The translations under genes were made by a program, and so were the position numbers. Shown piece after piece: positions 1 through 7,204 of a stretch of 9,996 nucleotides of DNA. Numbering within the stretch: the stretch's first letter is position 1; the number at the start of each line of letters is the position of its first letter. Source of the stretch: an uncultured Cytophagaceae bacterium (GTDB lineage Bacteria; Bacteroidota; Bacteroidia; Cytophagales; Spirosomataceae); assembly GCA_903837305.1 (NCBI GenBank), contig CAILUB010000136.1:1-9996 (forward strand). Reading direction: 5' to 3'. The notes under the pieces are model-generated. The model was not told where the DNA came from and ran no database searches. It saw only the letters and a program-made list of their open reading frames with translations.

Positions 1-25
1 AGATAATAAATTTATCCTCGAAATT

Positions 26-658
26 ATGAACTTAGCTGACCTGCGCTTAAACTACCAAAAAGGAGAATTGCACGAACAACACGTACATCCCGATCCTTTT
101 GCTCAATTTGCTACTTGGTTTAAAGAAGCCCAATCTGCGCAGATTACAGAGCCTAACGCCATGTTTTTAAGCACGCTAAGTGCATCAGGTCGACCATCTG
201 GTCGCATCGTTTTATTAAAAACGGTGGACCATGGATTTAGCTTTTTCACTAATTATGAATCCCGTAAAGGCCAAGATTTAGCTTTCACATCACAGGCTTC
301 CATTACCTTTTTCTGGGTTGAACTTGAGCGCCAAATCCGCATCGAAGGCCACGTCGAAAAACTTTCTACCGAACTCTCTACCACTTATTTCCATTCCCGC
401 CCGCGCGAATCACAATTAGGTGCCTGGGTATCAGAACAAAGCACCCGAGTTTCTCGCGAAATATTAGAAAAACGCTACACTGAATTAGCTGCTCAATACG
501 AGGGCAAAACGATTCCTAAACCAGACCACTGGGGAGGTTACCGATTAGTACCCGATTATTTTGAATTTTGGCAAGGCAGACCCTCTCGTTTGCATGACCG
601 AGTGGTGTATGATGCCAGGGAGAAAGAGGGTTGGGAGTGTTACCGGGTAGCGCCTTAA
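26..658 (+). CDS. pdxH: Pyridoxamine/pyridoxine 5'-phosphate oxidase
   Basis: This FMN-dependent cytosolic oxidase converts pyridoxine 5'-phosphate or pyridoxamine 5'-phosphate to pyridoxal 5'-phosphate with O2, in vitamin B6 synthesis and salvage. The 210-residue protein matches the family along its whole length. The FMN-binding stretch SGRIVLLK spans residues 58-65 (R60, K65), and ERQIRIEG lies near 101-108. The substrate/FMN segment YFHSRPRESQLGAW starts at 121 (Y121, R125, S129). WGGYR begins at 169, EFWQG at 180, and the hallmark RLHDR at 188-192 carries the R188 and H190 equivalents of the E. coli substrate residues. The protein ends in the usual R-x-A-P. The frame stays open upstream to the window edge, but the ATG at 26 gives the normal family N-terminus, so I keep it. 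The gene runs towards bshB1 on the other strand. Identity is near certain from motifs; expression control is not visible. Confidence 0.97.
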   Translation: MNLADLRLNYQKGELHEQHVHPDPFAQFATWFKEAQSAQITEPNAMFLSTLSASGRPSGRIVLLKTVDHGFSFFTNYESRKGQDLAFTSQASITFFWVELERQIRIEGHVEKLSTELSTTYFHSRPRESQLGAWVSEQSTRVSREILEKRYTELAAQYEGKTIPKPDHWGGYRLVPDYFEFWQGRPSRLHDRVVYDAREKEGWECYRVAP

Positions 659-676
659 AAGCGGCGCAGGCGCTTT
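649..676 (+). terminator. Possible hairpin over the pdxH stop codon
   Basis: Two mutually exclusive GC-rich stems can form here. AGCGCCT at 649-655 pairs perfectly with AGGCGCT at 668-674, and AAAGCG at 658-663 pairs with CGCTTT at 671-676. The first stem includes the last pdxH codons. Only three T residues follow, so this is a weak intrinsic terminator at best. It may act together with the adjacent inverted repeat. The pairing is seen directly; the function is inferred. Confidence 0.35.
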
Positions 677-787
677 AAGAGTATAGATAGGAGAGTATAG
701 ATAAGAGATAAGAGAGCATAGATAGGAGAGTGTAGATTCATCAGAGTACCCATCTCTACTCTATACTCTATAATCTCTAATCTCAGA
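677..787. repeat. Heptamer-phased long imperfect inverted repeat
   Basis: The convergent gap between pdxH and bshB1 is built of 7-nt units. From 677 to 739 there are nine heptamers, mainly GAGAGTA/TAGATAG variants, so AGAGYRTAGAT recurs at 678, 692, 713 and 727. From 753 to 787 five pyrimidine-rich heptamers (TCTCTAC, TCTATAC, TCTATAA, TCTCTAA, TCTCAGA) read as the complement. Positions 678-709 match the reverse complement of 752-783 at 25 of 32 bases, including a perfect 10-mer (AGAGTATAGA at 692-701 with 760-769) and a perfect 6-mer (704-709 with 752-757). The loop is 42 nt. No credible ORF lies here. It could be a bidirectional terminator or mRNA-end stabiliser, or a dispersed intergenic palindromic element; the window alone cannot decide. 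Confidence 0.85.
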
Positions 788-1483
788 TTAATCTAAAAGT
801 TTCACCTCCAACGGTCCTTGCTTCTGAAACCCTTCCCCATACTTCACCCCAATCTTATGTCCCATTTCCATGGCACGTGCTTGGATGAAGTTCAAAAAGT
901 CAGGACTAGAAATATAAGAAGAAGGTTCCGTAGATGAAGGGTCAAAGAATTGACTCTTGAATGCGCGGATAGCGGCTTCTTTTTGATCCCAGTGAGACGT
1001 GATATCAATTACGAAATCGGGTTCTAAATACCGGTCTTGAATGTAGTGATAAACTTGTTTAGGTCTCCAGGCAGGAAGATCGCCTGTTTTAATTTGGCGT
1101 AAACCTGATAAGAAACAAGAATCAATCGCTAATTGTGCCCCTTTTCCATGGTCGGGGTGGCGGTCTTCTAGAGCATTAGCCAGCACCACTTCTGGTTGGT
1201 ATTTGCGAATGATTTCGATGAGCTTTAATTGAGTTTCTTCATCATTACGAAAGAATCCATCGCGGATGCCTAGGTTTTCACGAGCGTGTAATCCTAGAAT
1301 CTGAGTTGCGTCAGCTGATTCTTGTAGGCGAATTTCTGGGGTTCCTCTGGTACCTAATTCTCCGCGGGTGAAATCTACGATACCTACTTTTTTACCTGCA
1401 GCAATGTGCTTCAAAATGGTTCCAGCGCAGCTTAATTCTGCGTCGTCTGGATGTGCAGCCATCACGAGAATGTCTAGTTTCAT
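788..1483 (-). CDS. bshB1: Bacillithiol biosynthesis deacetylase BshB1
   Basis: This is a zinc-dependent LmbE/PIG-L family deacetylase. It removes the acetyl group from N-acetylglucosaminyl-malate (GlcNAc-Mal), giving the GlcN-Mal to which BshC adds cysteine to make bacillithiol. The sequence has the Zn motif AHPDDAE at 10-16 (H11 and D14 as expected metal ligands, D13 as the expected base) and HPDH at 109-112, with H112 as the third ligand and H109 catalytic. TRGELGTRGTPEIR at 39-52, the LGxRDG segment at 71-76 and the C-terminal MGHKIGVKYGEGF are typical of the BshB1 branch rather than of general PIG-L enzymes. The length of 231 residues is normal. It is the last gene of a minus-strand cluster, 5 nt after the M23 gene, and its stop abuts the heptamer repeat. 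No separate promoter is visible. Sharing a cluster with trxB suggests a thiol-redox grouping, which is inference. Confidence 0.93.
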   Translation of the reverse strand: MKLDILVMAAHPDDAELSCAGTILKHIAAGKKVGIVDFTRGELGTRGTPEIRLQESADATQILGLHARENLGIRDGFFRNDEETQLKLIEIIRKYQPEVVLANALEDRHPDHGKGAQLAIDSCFLSGLRQIKTGDLPAWRPKQVYHYIQDRYLEPDFVIDITSHWDQKEAAIRAFKSQFFDPSSTEPSSYISSPDFLNFIQARAMEMGHKIGVKYGEGFQKQGPLEVKLLD

Positions 1484-1488
1484 AGCGA

Positions 1489-2598
1489 TTAATGAATGCG
1501 GATACGGCGACCAGCTCGAATGACCGAGGAGTTTTTCATCCCATTTAATTTTTTCAATTTAGCAATCGAAACCCCTGTTCTTCTAGCGATGGCACCTAAA
1601 GTATCTCCTTGACGAACTTTGGTCCAAGCCTTTGTTCTCGAACGAACTTTGTCCCCTACAGAACCATATTCGTTTTTTAAGGATAGGGAACGAATGTCAA
1701 AAGATCTAGCCGTGATGATAATGTGATCAGAAACGGGTTCGAATGGGCTGAAGTTGTACACGTTCTTCGGGTTCATGGGATTACCTTCGTAGCGCGTCTC
1801 AAAGTGTAAGTGAGAACCTGTACTGCGTCCTGTGCTTCCACCTACACCGATTTGGTCACCCGCTTTTACAAGTGTTCCGGGCTCTGCACCTGGGGAAGCA
1901 AGGTGAGCATATAAGGTCTCAAATCCATTGTAATGGCGTACTAACACATAATTTCCATAACCAGATCGGTCGTAATGACTTACGCGAACAATTCCATCGA
2001 AAACGGAATAAACGGGGTAACCCGTTTCCAAGTCTAAATCCACCCCAGCATGTAGTCGACCCCAGCGTGGCCCAAATGGACTCGTTTGTTTCACAATCTC
2101 TAAAGGTGCTGCCCAGTTTCGACCTGCTGCTGTATTATACAATTCGATGTCGACAGGTTCGTCAAATTCTTTAGCATCTATATCATAGGGATCAATAATT
2201 TTCGTATCCCAAATTGCAAAATAGGAAGCCACCGAAACGAAATCCTCCGTTCCTTCAGGTGCCGCTTCTTCTTCTATTTCCACAATTAAATTCTCGCCTT
2301 CGTCGATAGAGGTCGTATCGAAATTACTGATACTTGCATTGACCATTTTAATGGGCTCAAACTTTCTTTCTTGTAATTCAGAACCAGCGGTAACCCCTAT
2401 GGATTCCGTTTCGTTTCTAAATTGCAAAGGAGGAAGCTCATCCAGTTCATCCTTCTTCTTGTTCTTTTCTTGGAAAAGCTGAGAATTAGATTTGACTTCG
2501 ATTTCTGTTTTTTTCTTGAATAAATTCCGCTCTTGCGCCTTCAAGCTAAAGCCTGACAACAACAGAATACATCCAAAAATATAGGTGATTAACCTCAT
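1489..2598 (-). CDS. Secreted M23 peptidoglycan endopeptidase with C-terminal LysM
   Basis: This is a predicted periplasmic peptidoglycan hydrolase of the LytM/M23 type. Residues 1-21 form a signal peptide (hydrophobic ITYIFGCILLLSGFS, likely cut at KA-Q); C10 does not sit in a good lipobox. Residues 22-165 are charged and acidic, low in recognisable domains, and probably a linker. The M23 domain spans about 170-285: H183 and D187 of HAGVD and H265 of HLH are the expected zinc ligands, and H232 (YAH) and H263 are the expected catalytic histidines, so the enzyme appears active. A LysM domain at about 325-369 (WTKVRQGDTLGAIARRTG and ending RAGRRIRI) should bind glycan. The gene starts 9 nt after trxB and ends 5 nt before bshB1, so co-transcription is likely. 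The exact peptide bond cut, and whether it acts in division or in growth, cannot be told. Confidence 0.92.
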   Translation of the reverse strand: MRLITYIFGCILLLSGFSLKAQERNLFKKKTEIEVKSNSQLFQEKNKKKDELDELPPLQFRNETESIGVTAGSELQERKFEPIKMVNASISNFDTTSIDEGENLIVEIEEEAAPEGTEDFVSVASYFAIWDTKIIDPYDIDAKEFDEPVDIELYNTAAGRNWAAPLEIVKQTSPFGPRWGRLHAGVDLDLETGYPVYSVFDGIVRVSHYDRSGYGNYVLVRHYNGFETLYAHLASPGAEPGTLVKAGDQIGVGGSTGRSTGSHLHFETRYEGNPMNPKNVYNFSPFEPVSDHIIITARSFDIRSLSLKNEYGSVGDKVRSRTKAWTKVRQGDTLGAIARRTGVSIAKLKKLNGMKNSSVIRAGRRIRIH

Positions 2599-2607
2599 AT
2601 GTTTCTA

Positions 2608-3546
2608 TTAATGTAAATTGTTCGCGGCTAACCAGCGTTCCGCGTCCAATGCCGCCATACAACCGCTACCTGCTGCGGTAACTGCTTGGCGATAAATAGT
2701 GTCTTGCACGTCACCGCAAGCGAAGACGCCTTCTATGCTCGTACGCGTACTCCCTTTTTCTGTAATTAAGTATTCTTGAGGATCCATCTCTAAAGTGCCT
2801 TTAAAGATCGCGGTATTGGGTTGGTGTCCAATCGCAACGAAGAAACCAGTTAATGCAATTTCTTCTTTCGCTTTCGTCACATTATTTACGATGCGTATGC
2901 CGGTTACCCCGTTTGCATCACCTAAGATTTCTTCAGTCTCTGAGTTCCAATGGATCTCAATCTTCGGGTTATTTTTTACGCGCTCTTGCATGATCAATGA
3001 AGCTCGCATTTCGCCACGGCGAACGATTAAGTGCACTTTGGTACATAAATTCGCTAAATAACTCGCTTCTTCAGCGGCAGTGTCTCCTGCGCCCACGACT
3101 GCAACTATTTGGTTGCGGTAGAAGAATCCATCACAAACCGCACAAGCTGAAACGCCTAGTCCGTTGAATGTTGTCTCCCCTTCTAATCCTAACCATTTTG
3201 CACTTGCGCCGGTAGCGATAATGACCGCATCGGCTTCGATCTCTGTAGTTTCATCGATCCAAACCTTCTTAGGAGAGGAGCTGAAATCTACTTTAGTGGC
3301 CATGCCATAACGTACATCTGTCCCAAAACGCTTTGCCTGATTCTCTAAATCCACCATCATGGCCGGCCCATCAATTCCGTTCGGGTAGCCTGGAAAATTA
3401 TCTACTTCTGTCGTCGTGGTTAATTGACCACCTGGTTGTCCACCTTGGTACATGATAGGATGTAATCCTGCACGGGACGCATAAATGGCTGCAGTGTATC
3501 CGGCTGGGCCAGAACCGATAATTAGGCATTTAATTTTTTCTGACAT
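2608..3546 (-). CDS. trxB: Thioredoxin reductase (NADPH)
   Basis: This cytosolic FAD flavoprotein passes electrons from NADPH to thioredoxin. At 312 residues it has the low-molecular-weight bacterial form. Visible parts are the FAD Rossmann motif GSGPAG at 11-16, GGQL at 39-42, the redox-active CAVC at 135-138 followed by DGFFYR, the NADPH motif GAGDTAAEE at 152-160, and the 2'-phosphate-binding arginines in VRRGEMRAS (R176, R177, R181). The C-terminal FAD motif FACGDV at 275-280 leads into QAVTAAGSGCMAAL. CAVC replaces the more common CATC; the inner residue is not catalytic. A ferredoxin-dependent or bacillithiol-disulfide reductase is less likely given the intact NADPH arginines and the CxxC in the NADPH domain. 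It is the first gene of the trxB-M23-bshB1 cluster and lies divergent to dctA across 115 nt. Confidence 0.95.
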   Translation of the reverse strand: MSEKIKCLIIGSGPAGYTAAIYASRAGLHPIMYQGGQPGGQLTTTTEVDNFPGYPNGIDGPAMMVDLENQAKRFGTDVRYGMATKVDFSSSPKKVWIDETTEIEADAVIIATGASAKWLGLEGETTFNGLGVSACAVCDGFFYRNQIVAVVGAGDTAAEEASYLANLCTKVHLIVRRGEMRASLIMQERVKNNPKIEIHWNSETEEILGDANGVTGIRIVNNVTKAKEEIALTGFFVAIGHQPNTAIFKGTLEMDPQEYLITEKGSTRTSIEGVFACGDVQDTIYRQAVTAAGSGCMAALDAERWLAANNLH

Positions 3547-3586
3547 TGGAATATTTATCGAATGGGAATGAGCCTACAAAATTCGG

Positions 3587-3594
3587 GAAATATA
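3587..3594 (-). promoter_or_regulatory. Candidate -7 box for the trxB cluster
   Basis: On the minus strand this reads TATATTTC, one base off the Bacteroidota -7 consensus TAnnTTTG, about 40 nt before the trxB ATG. No convincing -33 TTTG lies at the right distance, so the assignment is tentative. Confidence 0.3.
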
Positions 3595-3631
3595 GGCAGA
3601 AACACAAGCAATGATTTTTCTTAATAATTCT

Positions 3632-3639
3632 TACATTTG
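3632..3639 (+). promoter_or_regulatory. Bacteroidota-type -7 promoter box for dctA-maeB
   Basis: TACATTTG is a perfect match to the TAnnTTTG -7 consensus used by the Bacteroidota primary sigma factor. It sits 22 nt before the dctA ATG, which would leave a short AT-rich 5' leader (roughly 15 nt) without a Shine-Dalgarno sequence. The upstream -33 element is weak (ATG at 3611-3613 where TTG is expected). The box is seen directly; use as a promoter is inferred. Confidence 0.6.
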
Positions 3640-3661
3640 TCAATTAACCTAAACTAAACGA

Positions 3662-4924
3662 ATGAAGAGCCAAACTATTTTACAGAACCTCACTTTTTGG
3701 GTATTATTGTCCATTTTAGTGGGCGTTTTAGTGGGTCATTATTCGCCTGAATTAGCCTTGTTAAAGGTACTTGAATCTAAGTTTACCTATAATCTATTGG
3801 GTGTTGATTTGAGTTTTGGACCTACGCTTAGTGAAGTTTTTAGTGGAGTATTTATTAGTTTGGTTAAACTATTTATCAACCCCATTATCTTTTTAACGAT
3901 CAGTTTAGGGATCGTGAATATGGGTAACTTGAAAAAGGTGGGTCGTGTTGGTGGAAAGGCACTGCTGTATTTTGAAGTTGTGACTACGATTGCCTTATTG
4001 ATTGGATTAGCTGTATCTACACTAATCGAACCGGGAATTGGAGTTATCAGAGACGATATTGCAGGTGGGGATATTTCTAAATATACTCAAAAAGCAGCAG
4101 GATTCTCTTGGATGGGCTTTTTGAAAGAGAACTTTACCGTACAGGTATTAGGGTTCTCGATTTTCTTTGGAATCTTTTTGAATTATGTGCGTGGAAAGGC
4201 GAGAATGATTGCTGGTATGCAACAGGCTTCGCATTGGGTGTTTAAAGGCTTAAAAGTCGTGATGTATTTAGCTCCTCTCGGGGCTTTAGGTGGGATGGCA
4301 TTCACCATTGGTAAATTTGGAATTCATTCGTTGCTTCCCTTAGCGAAGTTGATGCTGACGGTATATGTAACCATGGGTGTCTTTGTATTTGTGGTACTTG
4401 GTTTTATTATGCGAAGCTGTGGAGAGCGTATCTGGGCTTTTTTGGGCTATATTAAACAGGAATTATTAATCGTTTTAGGTACCTCTTCGTCTGAGGCCGC
4501 CTTGCCTTCTTTGATGCATAAGCTGGAGAAAATGGGCTGTTCGAAGTCAGTGGTGGGACTAGTGGTGCCGGCGGGTTATTCATTTAACTTGGATGGGACG
4601 AGTATTTATTTATCCATGGCGACCTTGTTTTTAGCCCAAGTCTATGGTGTACAATTATCCTGGGAGCAGATGTTGACCATCGTAGGGATCTTAATGGTAA
4701 CCTCCAAAGGAGCGGCTGGTGTAACAGGAAGTGGATTCGTGGTGTTAGCATCTACCTTAAGTGCGCTGCAGGTGATTCCAGTGGAAGGTTTGGCCCTATT
4801 ATTAGGTGTAGATCGATTTATGTCGGAGGCAAGAGCGATCACGAATTTCATTGGAAATGGAGTGGCAACGGTTTGGCTAGCGAAGCATGAAGGAGAATTT
4901 CAATCAGAACAATCAACAAATTAA
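3662..4924 (+). CDS. dctA: C4-dicarboxylate:cation symporter, DctA-like (DAACS family)
   Basis: This inner-membrane secondary transporter probably imports malate, fumarate or succinate with cations. The 420-residue protein is hydrophobic throughout, with the DAACS (glutamate transporter) fold. The re-entrant hairpin HP1 motif GTSSSEAALP is at 273-282, and PAGYSFNLDGTSIYL at 303-317 covers the TM7 NLDGT cation site. LGVDRFMSEARAITNFIGNG at 381-400 is TM8. Aligning TM8 with archaeal GltPh puts S388 where the amino-group-binding Asp394 sits, while R391 and N395 keep the carboxylate-binding Arg and the Asn. This is the DctA pattern and argues against glutamate or aspartate as substrate. The malic enzyme gene starts 6 nt downstream, which fits malate catabolism. 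A perfect -7 box precedes it. Family is certain; the precise substrate among C4 acids is inferred. Confidence 0.9.
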   Translation: MKSQTILQNLTFWVLLSILVGVLVGHYSPELALLKVLESKFTYNLLGVDLSFGPTLSEVFSGVFISLVKLFINPIIFLTISLGIVNMGNLKKVGRVGGKALLYFEVVTTIALLIGLAVSTLIEPGIGVIRDDIAGGDISKYTQKAAGFSWMGFLKENFTVQVLGFSIFFGIFLNYVRGKARMIAGMQQASHWVFKGLKVVMYLAPLGALGGMAFTIGKFGIHSLLPLAKLMLTVYVTMGVFVFVVLGFIMRSCGERIWAFLGYIKQELLIVLGTSSSEAALPSLMHKLEKMGCSKSVVGLVVPAGYSFNLDGTSIYLSMATLFLAQVYGVQLSWEQMLTIVGILMVTSKGAAGVTGSGFVVLASTLSALQVIPVEGLALLLGVDRFMSEARAITNFIGNGVATVWLAKHEGEFQSEQSTN

Positions 4925-4930
4925 ATATAT

Positions 4931-7204
4931 ATGTCTATTTCATCCATTTTAAGGGAAGATGCGCTCGAGTATCATGCAGGAGGGAAACCCGGAAAAATTG
5001 AGGTAAAACCCACGAAATCGACCGCAACTCAGCGCGATTTATCGTTAGCTTATTCGCCAGGTGTGGCTGAGCCTTGTTTAGAAATTGCGAATAATGTAGA
5101 GAAAGTATACGATTACACGGCCAAAGGAAACCTAGTCGGTGTCATCTCCAACGGTACTGCCGTTTTAGGTTTAGGTAATATAGGTCCAGAGGCTAGCAAG
5201 CCCGTGATGGAGGGAAAAGGAGTCCTTTTCAAAGTATTCTCTGACATTGATGTATTTGATATTGAATTAGCGGTGACGGATCCAGATGATTTTGTGGATA
5301 CGGTGGCTCGCTTGGAGCCGACCTTTGGCGGTATCAACCTAGAGGATATTAAATCCCCGGAATGCTTTGAGATCGAAGAGAAATTGAAAGCGCGTTTGAA
5401 GATTCCCATCATGCACGATGATCAGCACGGCACGGCGATTATTTCGTCTGCAGCGCTACTAAATGCCTTGGAGATAGTTGATAAAAAAATCGAGAATACA
5501 AGATTTGTGATTTCAGGCGCAGGTGCTGCGGCTATTTCTTGCATTAAATTGTATTTAAAGCTCGGTGCGCGCATCGAGAACTTCACTATTTTCGATAAGG
5601 ATGGATTAGTTTCTGCGGATCGTCCGGATTTGAATCGCTACTTAGCTCCATTAGCGGGTAAGGCGGGAAGAAATACTTCATTAGCTGAGGCGATGAAGGG
5701 AGCGGATGTTTTTCTGGGTCTTTCGGTAGGAGGAATCTTGAAGCCAGAGATGATAGCCACAATGGCTGCGAATCCAATAGTATTTGCGATGGCGAATCCC
5801 ATTCCTGAGATTGGTTATGATGAGGCCAAGGCGGTGAGAGAGGATTTGATTATGGCGACAGGTCGTTCAGATTTTCCGAATCAAGTGAATAACGTACTGG
5901 GCTTTCCTTTCATATTTAGAGGAGCCTTGGACGTACGTGCTTCAGAGATTAATGATGAGATGAAATTAGCGGCGGCGAAAGCTTTGGCATGCTTAGCCAA
6001 GAAACCGGTGCCTGATATTGTGAATTTGGCCTATAATGAGAAATCGCTGAGCTTTGGCCCAGAATATATTATTCCTAAACCTGTAGATCCACGTTTGATA
6101 ACGACCATCTCGATGGCAGTTGCTAAAGCGGCGATGGATTCAGGTGTTGCCACGAAGCCGATTAAGAATTGGGATGCCTATGAGACCCAATTAGCGAAAC
6201 GCCTTGGTTTAGACAATCAGGTGATGAAGTTCATTCTTAAACGTGCTAAGTCGAAACCGAAGCGAATTGTGTTCGCAGAGGCAGAGAACTTGAAAGTATT
6301 GAAGGCTGTGCGCGAAGTATTAGACGAAGGTATCGCAAAGCCGATTTTATTAGGGCGTAAGGCGAATATTGATGCTATCTGTGAAGAGCACCACATTGAC
6401 TTAGGGGATATTGAGATCTTTGATTTCAAACACCCAGACAATGCGGGCTTATTAGCTGAATTTGCAGAACTATTCTATGAGAAACGAAAGCGTCGCGGTT
6501 TCACGAAGTGGGAGGCGGAGAAGCAGGTTAGAAAGAGTAATTACTTCGCAGCGATGATGTTAGAGACGAATCGCGCAGATGGGGTTATTTCTGGATTGAC
6601 GAAGAACTACCCAGATGCGATTCGTCCCGCCTTACAAATCATCGGTAAAAAACCTGGAGTTACTAAGGTAGCGGGTATGTACCTGTTACTGAGTAAGCAA
6701 GGGCCACTATTCTTCTCGGATACAACCATTAACTTCTCGCCTTCTGTAGCTGATATTGTCGAGATTACAGAATTGACCTCGGAAGCGGTAGAACGCTTTA
6801 ATTTAAAGTCAAAGATAGCGATGCTTTCTTATTCGAATTTTGGTTCTGCTGATGGGGAAGATGCTTTGAAAATGCGAGCAGCTACGCAAATTCTGAAAGA
6901 AAAACATCCAACGTGGATGATTGAAGGGGAGATGCAGGCTCACCTAGCTTTTGATAAGGAATTAAGACAACAAAATTATCCATTCGCTACTTTAGGAAAC
7001 GATACAGCGAATACGCTAATTTTCCCTAATCTTTCTTCAGCGAATATTGCCTATAACTTGTTAAAGGAAGCGGCAGATATTGAATACATCGGGCCTATCT
7101 TATTAGGCTTGCGTAAACCGGTGCACGTTTTGCAATTAGGGGCATCCGTTCGCGAGATTGTGAATATGGTCGCGATTGCAGTGGTGGAAGCACAAACCGT
7201 TTAA
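4931..7204 (+). CDS. maeB: NADP-dependent malic enzyme with C-terminal PTA-like domain
   Basis: This enzyme oxidatively decarboxylates malate to pyruvate and CO2, forming NADPH. It has 757 residues, close to E. coli MaeB. The malic domain is at about 10-175: Y41 in AYSPGVAEPC and K96 in MEGKGVLFK are the expected catalytic pair, and E138, D139 (INLED) and D164 (HDDQHGT) are the expected divalent-metal ligands. The NADP Rossmann part at about 180-400 has GAGAAA at 196-201 and the MANPIPE stretch from 287. From about 430 to the end lies a phosphotransacetylase-like domain (ISGLTKNYPDAIRPALQII at 553-571, FGSADGED at 637-644). In true Pta enzymes the end reads KPxNDLSRG; here it is KPVHVLQLG, so acetyltransferase activity is unlikely and the domain is probably an acetyl-CoA-sensing regulatory unit, as known for MaeB. 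It follows dctA in one operon. Its stop overlaps the opposing M61 stop by 4 nt. Cofactor preference is from family, not proven here. Confidence 0.95.
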   Translation: MSISSILREDALEYHAGGKPGKIEVKPTKSTATQRDLSLAYSPGVAEPCLEIANNVEKVYDYTAKGNLVGVISNGTAVLGLGNIGPEASKPVMEGKGVLFKVFSDIDVFDIELAVTDPDDFVDTVARLEPTFGGINLEDIKSPECFEIEEKLKARLKIPIMHDDQHGTAIISSAALLNALEIVDKKIENTRFVISGAGAAAISCIKLYLKLGARIENFTIFDKDGLVSADRPDLNRYLAPLAGKAGRNTSLAEAMKGADVFLGLSVGGILKPEMIATMAANPIVFAMANPIPEIGYDEAKAVREDLIMATGRSDFPNQVNNVLGFPFIFRGALDVRASEINDEMKLAAAKALACLAKKPVPDIVNLAYNEKSLSFGPEYIIPKPVDPRLITTISMAVAKAAMDSGVATKPIKNWDAYETQLAKRLGLDNQVMKFILKRAKSKPKRIVFAEAENLKVLKAVREVLDEGIAKPILLGRKANIDAICEEHHIDLGDIEIFDFKHPDNAGLLAEFAELFYEKRKRRGFTKWEAEKQVRKSNYFAAMMLETNRADGVISGLTKNYPDAIRPALQIIGKKPGVTKVAGMYLLLSKQGPLFFSDTTINFSPSVADIVEITELTSEAVERFNLKSKIAMLSYSNFGSADGEDALKMRAATQILKEKHPTWMIEGEMQAHLAFDKELRQQNYPFATLGNDTANTLIFPNLSSANIAYNLLKEAADIEYIGPILLGLRKPVHVLQLGASVREIVNMVAIAVVEAQTV

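Noticed and set aside
1..29. Possible tail of an upstream gene overlapping pdxH as ATGA (frame ending at 27-29, visible end IINLSSKL)
   Set aside because: Only nine codons are visible, and another frame has TAA TAA at 4-9 that could equally be the upstream stop. A TAAATTTA box at 7-14 also resembles a -7 element. Nothing decides between these.
1872..2174. 100-codon + strand ORF opposite the M23 gene
   Set aside because: It lies wholly inside the well-supported M23/LysM gene on the other strand, has no domain resemblance and no promoter; it is a shadow frame.
2608..3546. Bacillithiol disulfide reductase (Bdr/YpdA) instead of TrxB, prompted by the bshB1 neighbour
   Set aside because: The CAVC disulfide in the NADPH domain, VRRGEMR and FACGDV are thioredoxin reductase hallmarks; YpdA-type proteins lack that CxxC arrangement.
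5113..5412. 99-codon minus-strand ORF inside maeB
   Set aside because: It is antisense to the conserved malic domain with its catalytic residues and has no recognisable protein character.
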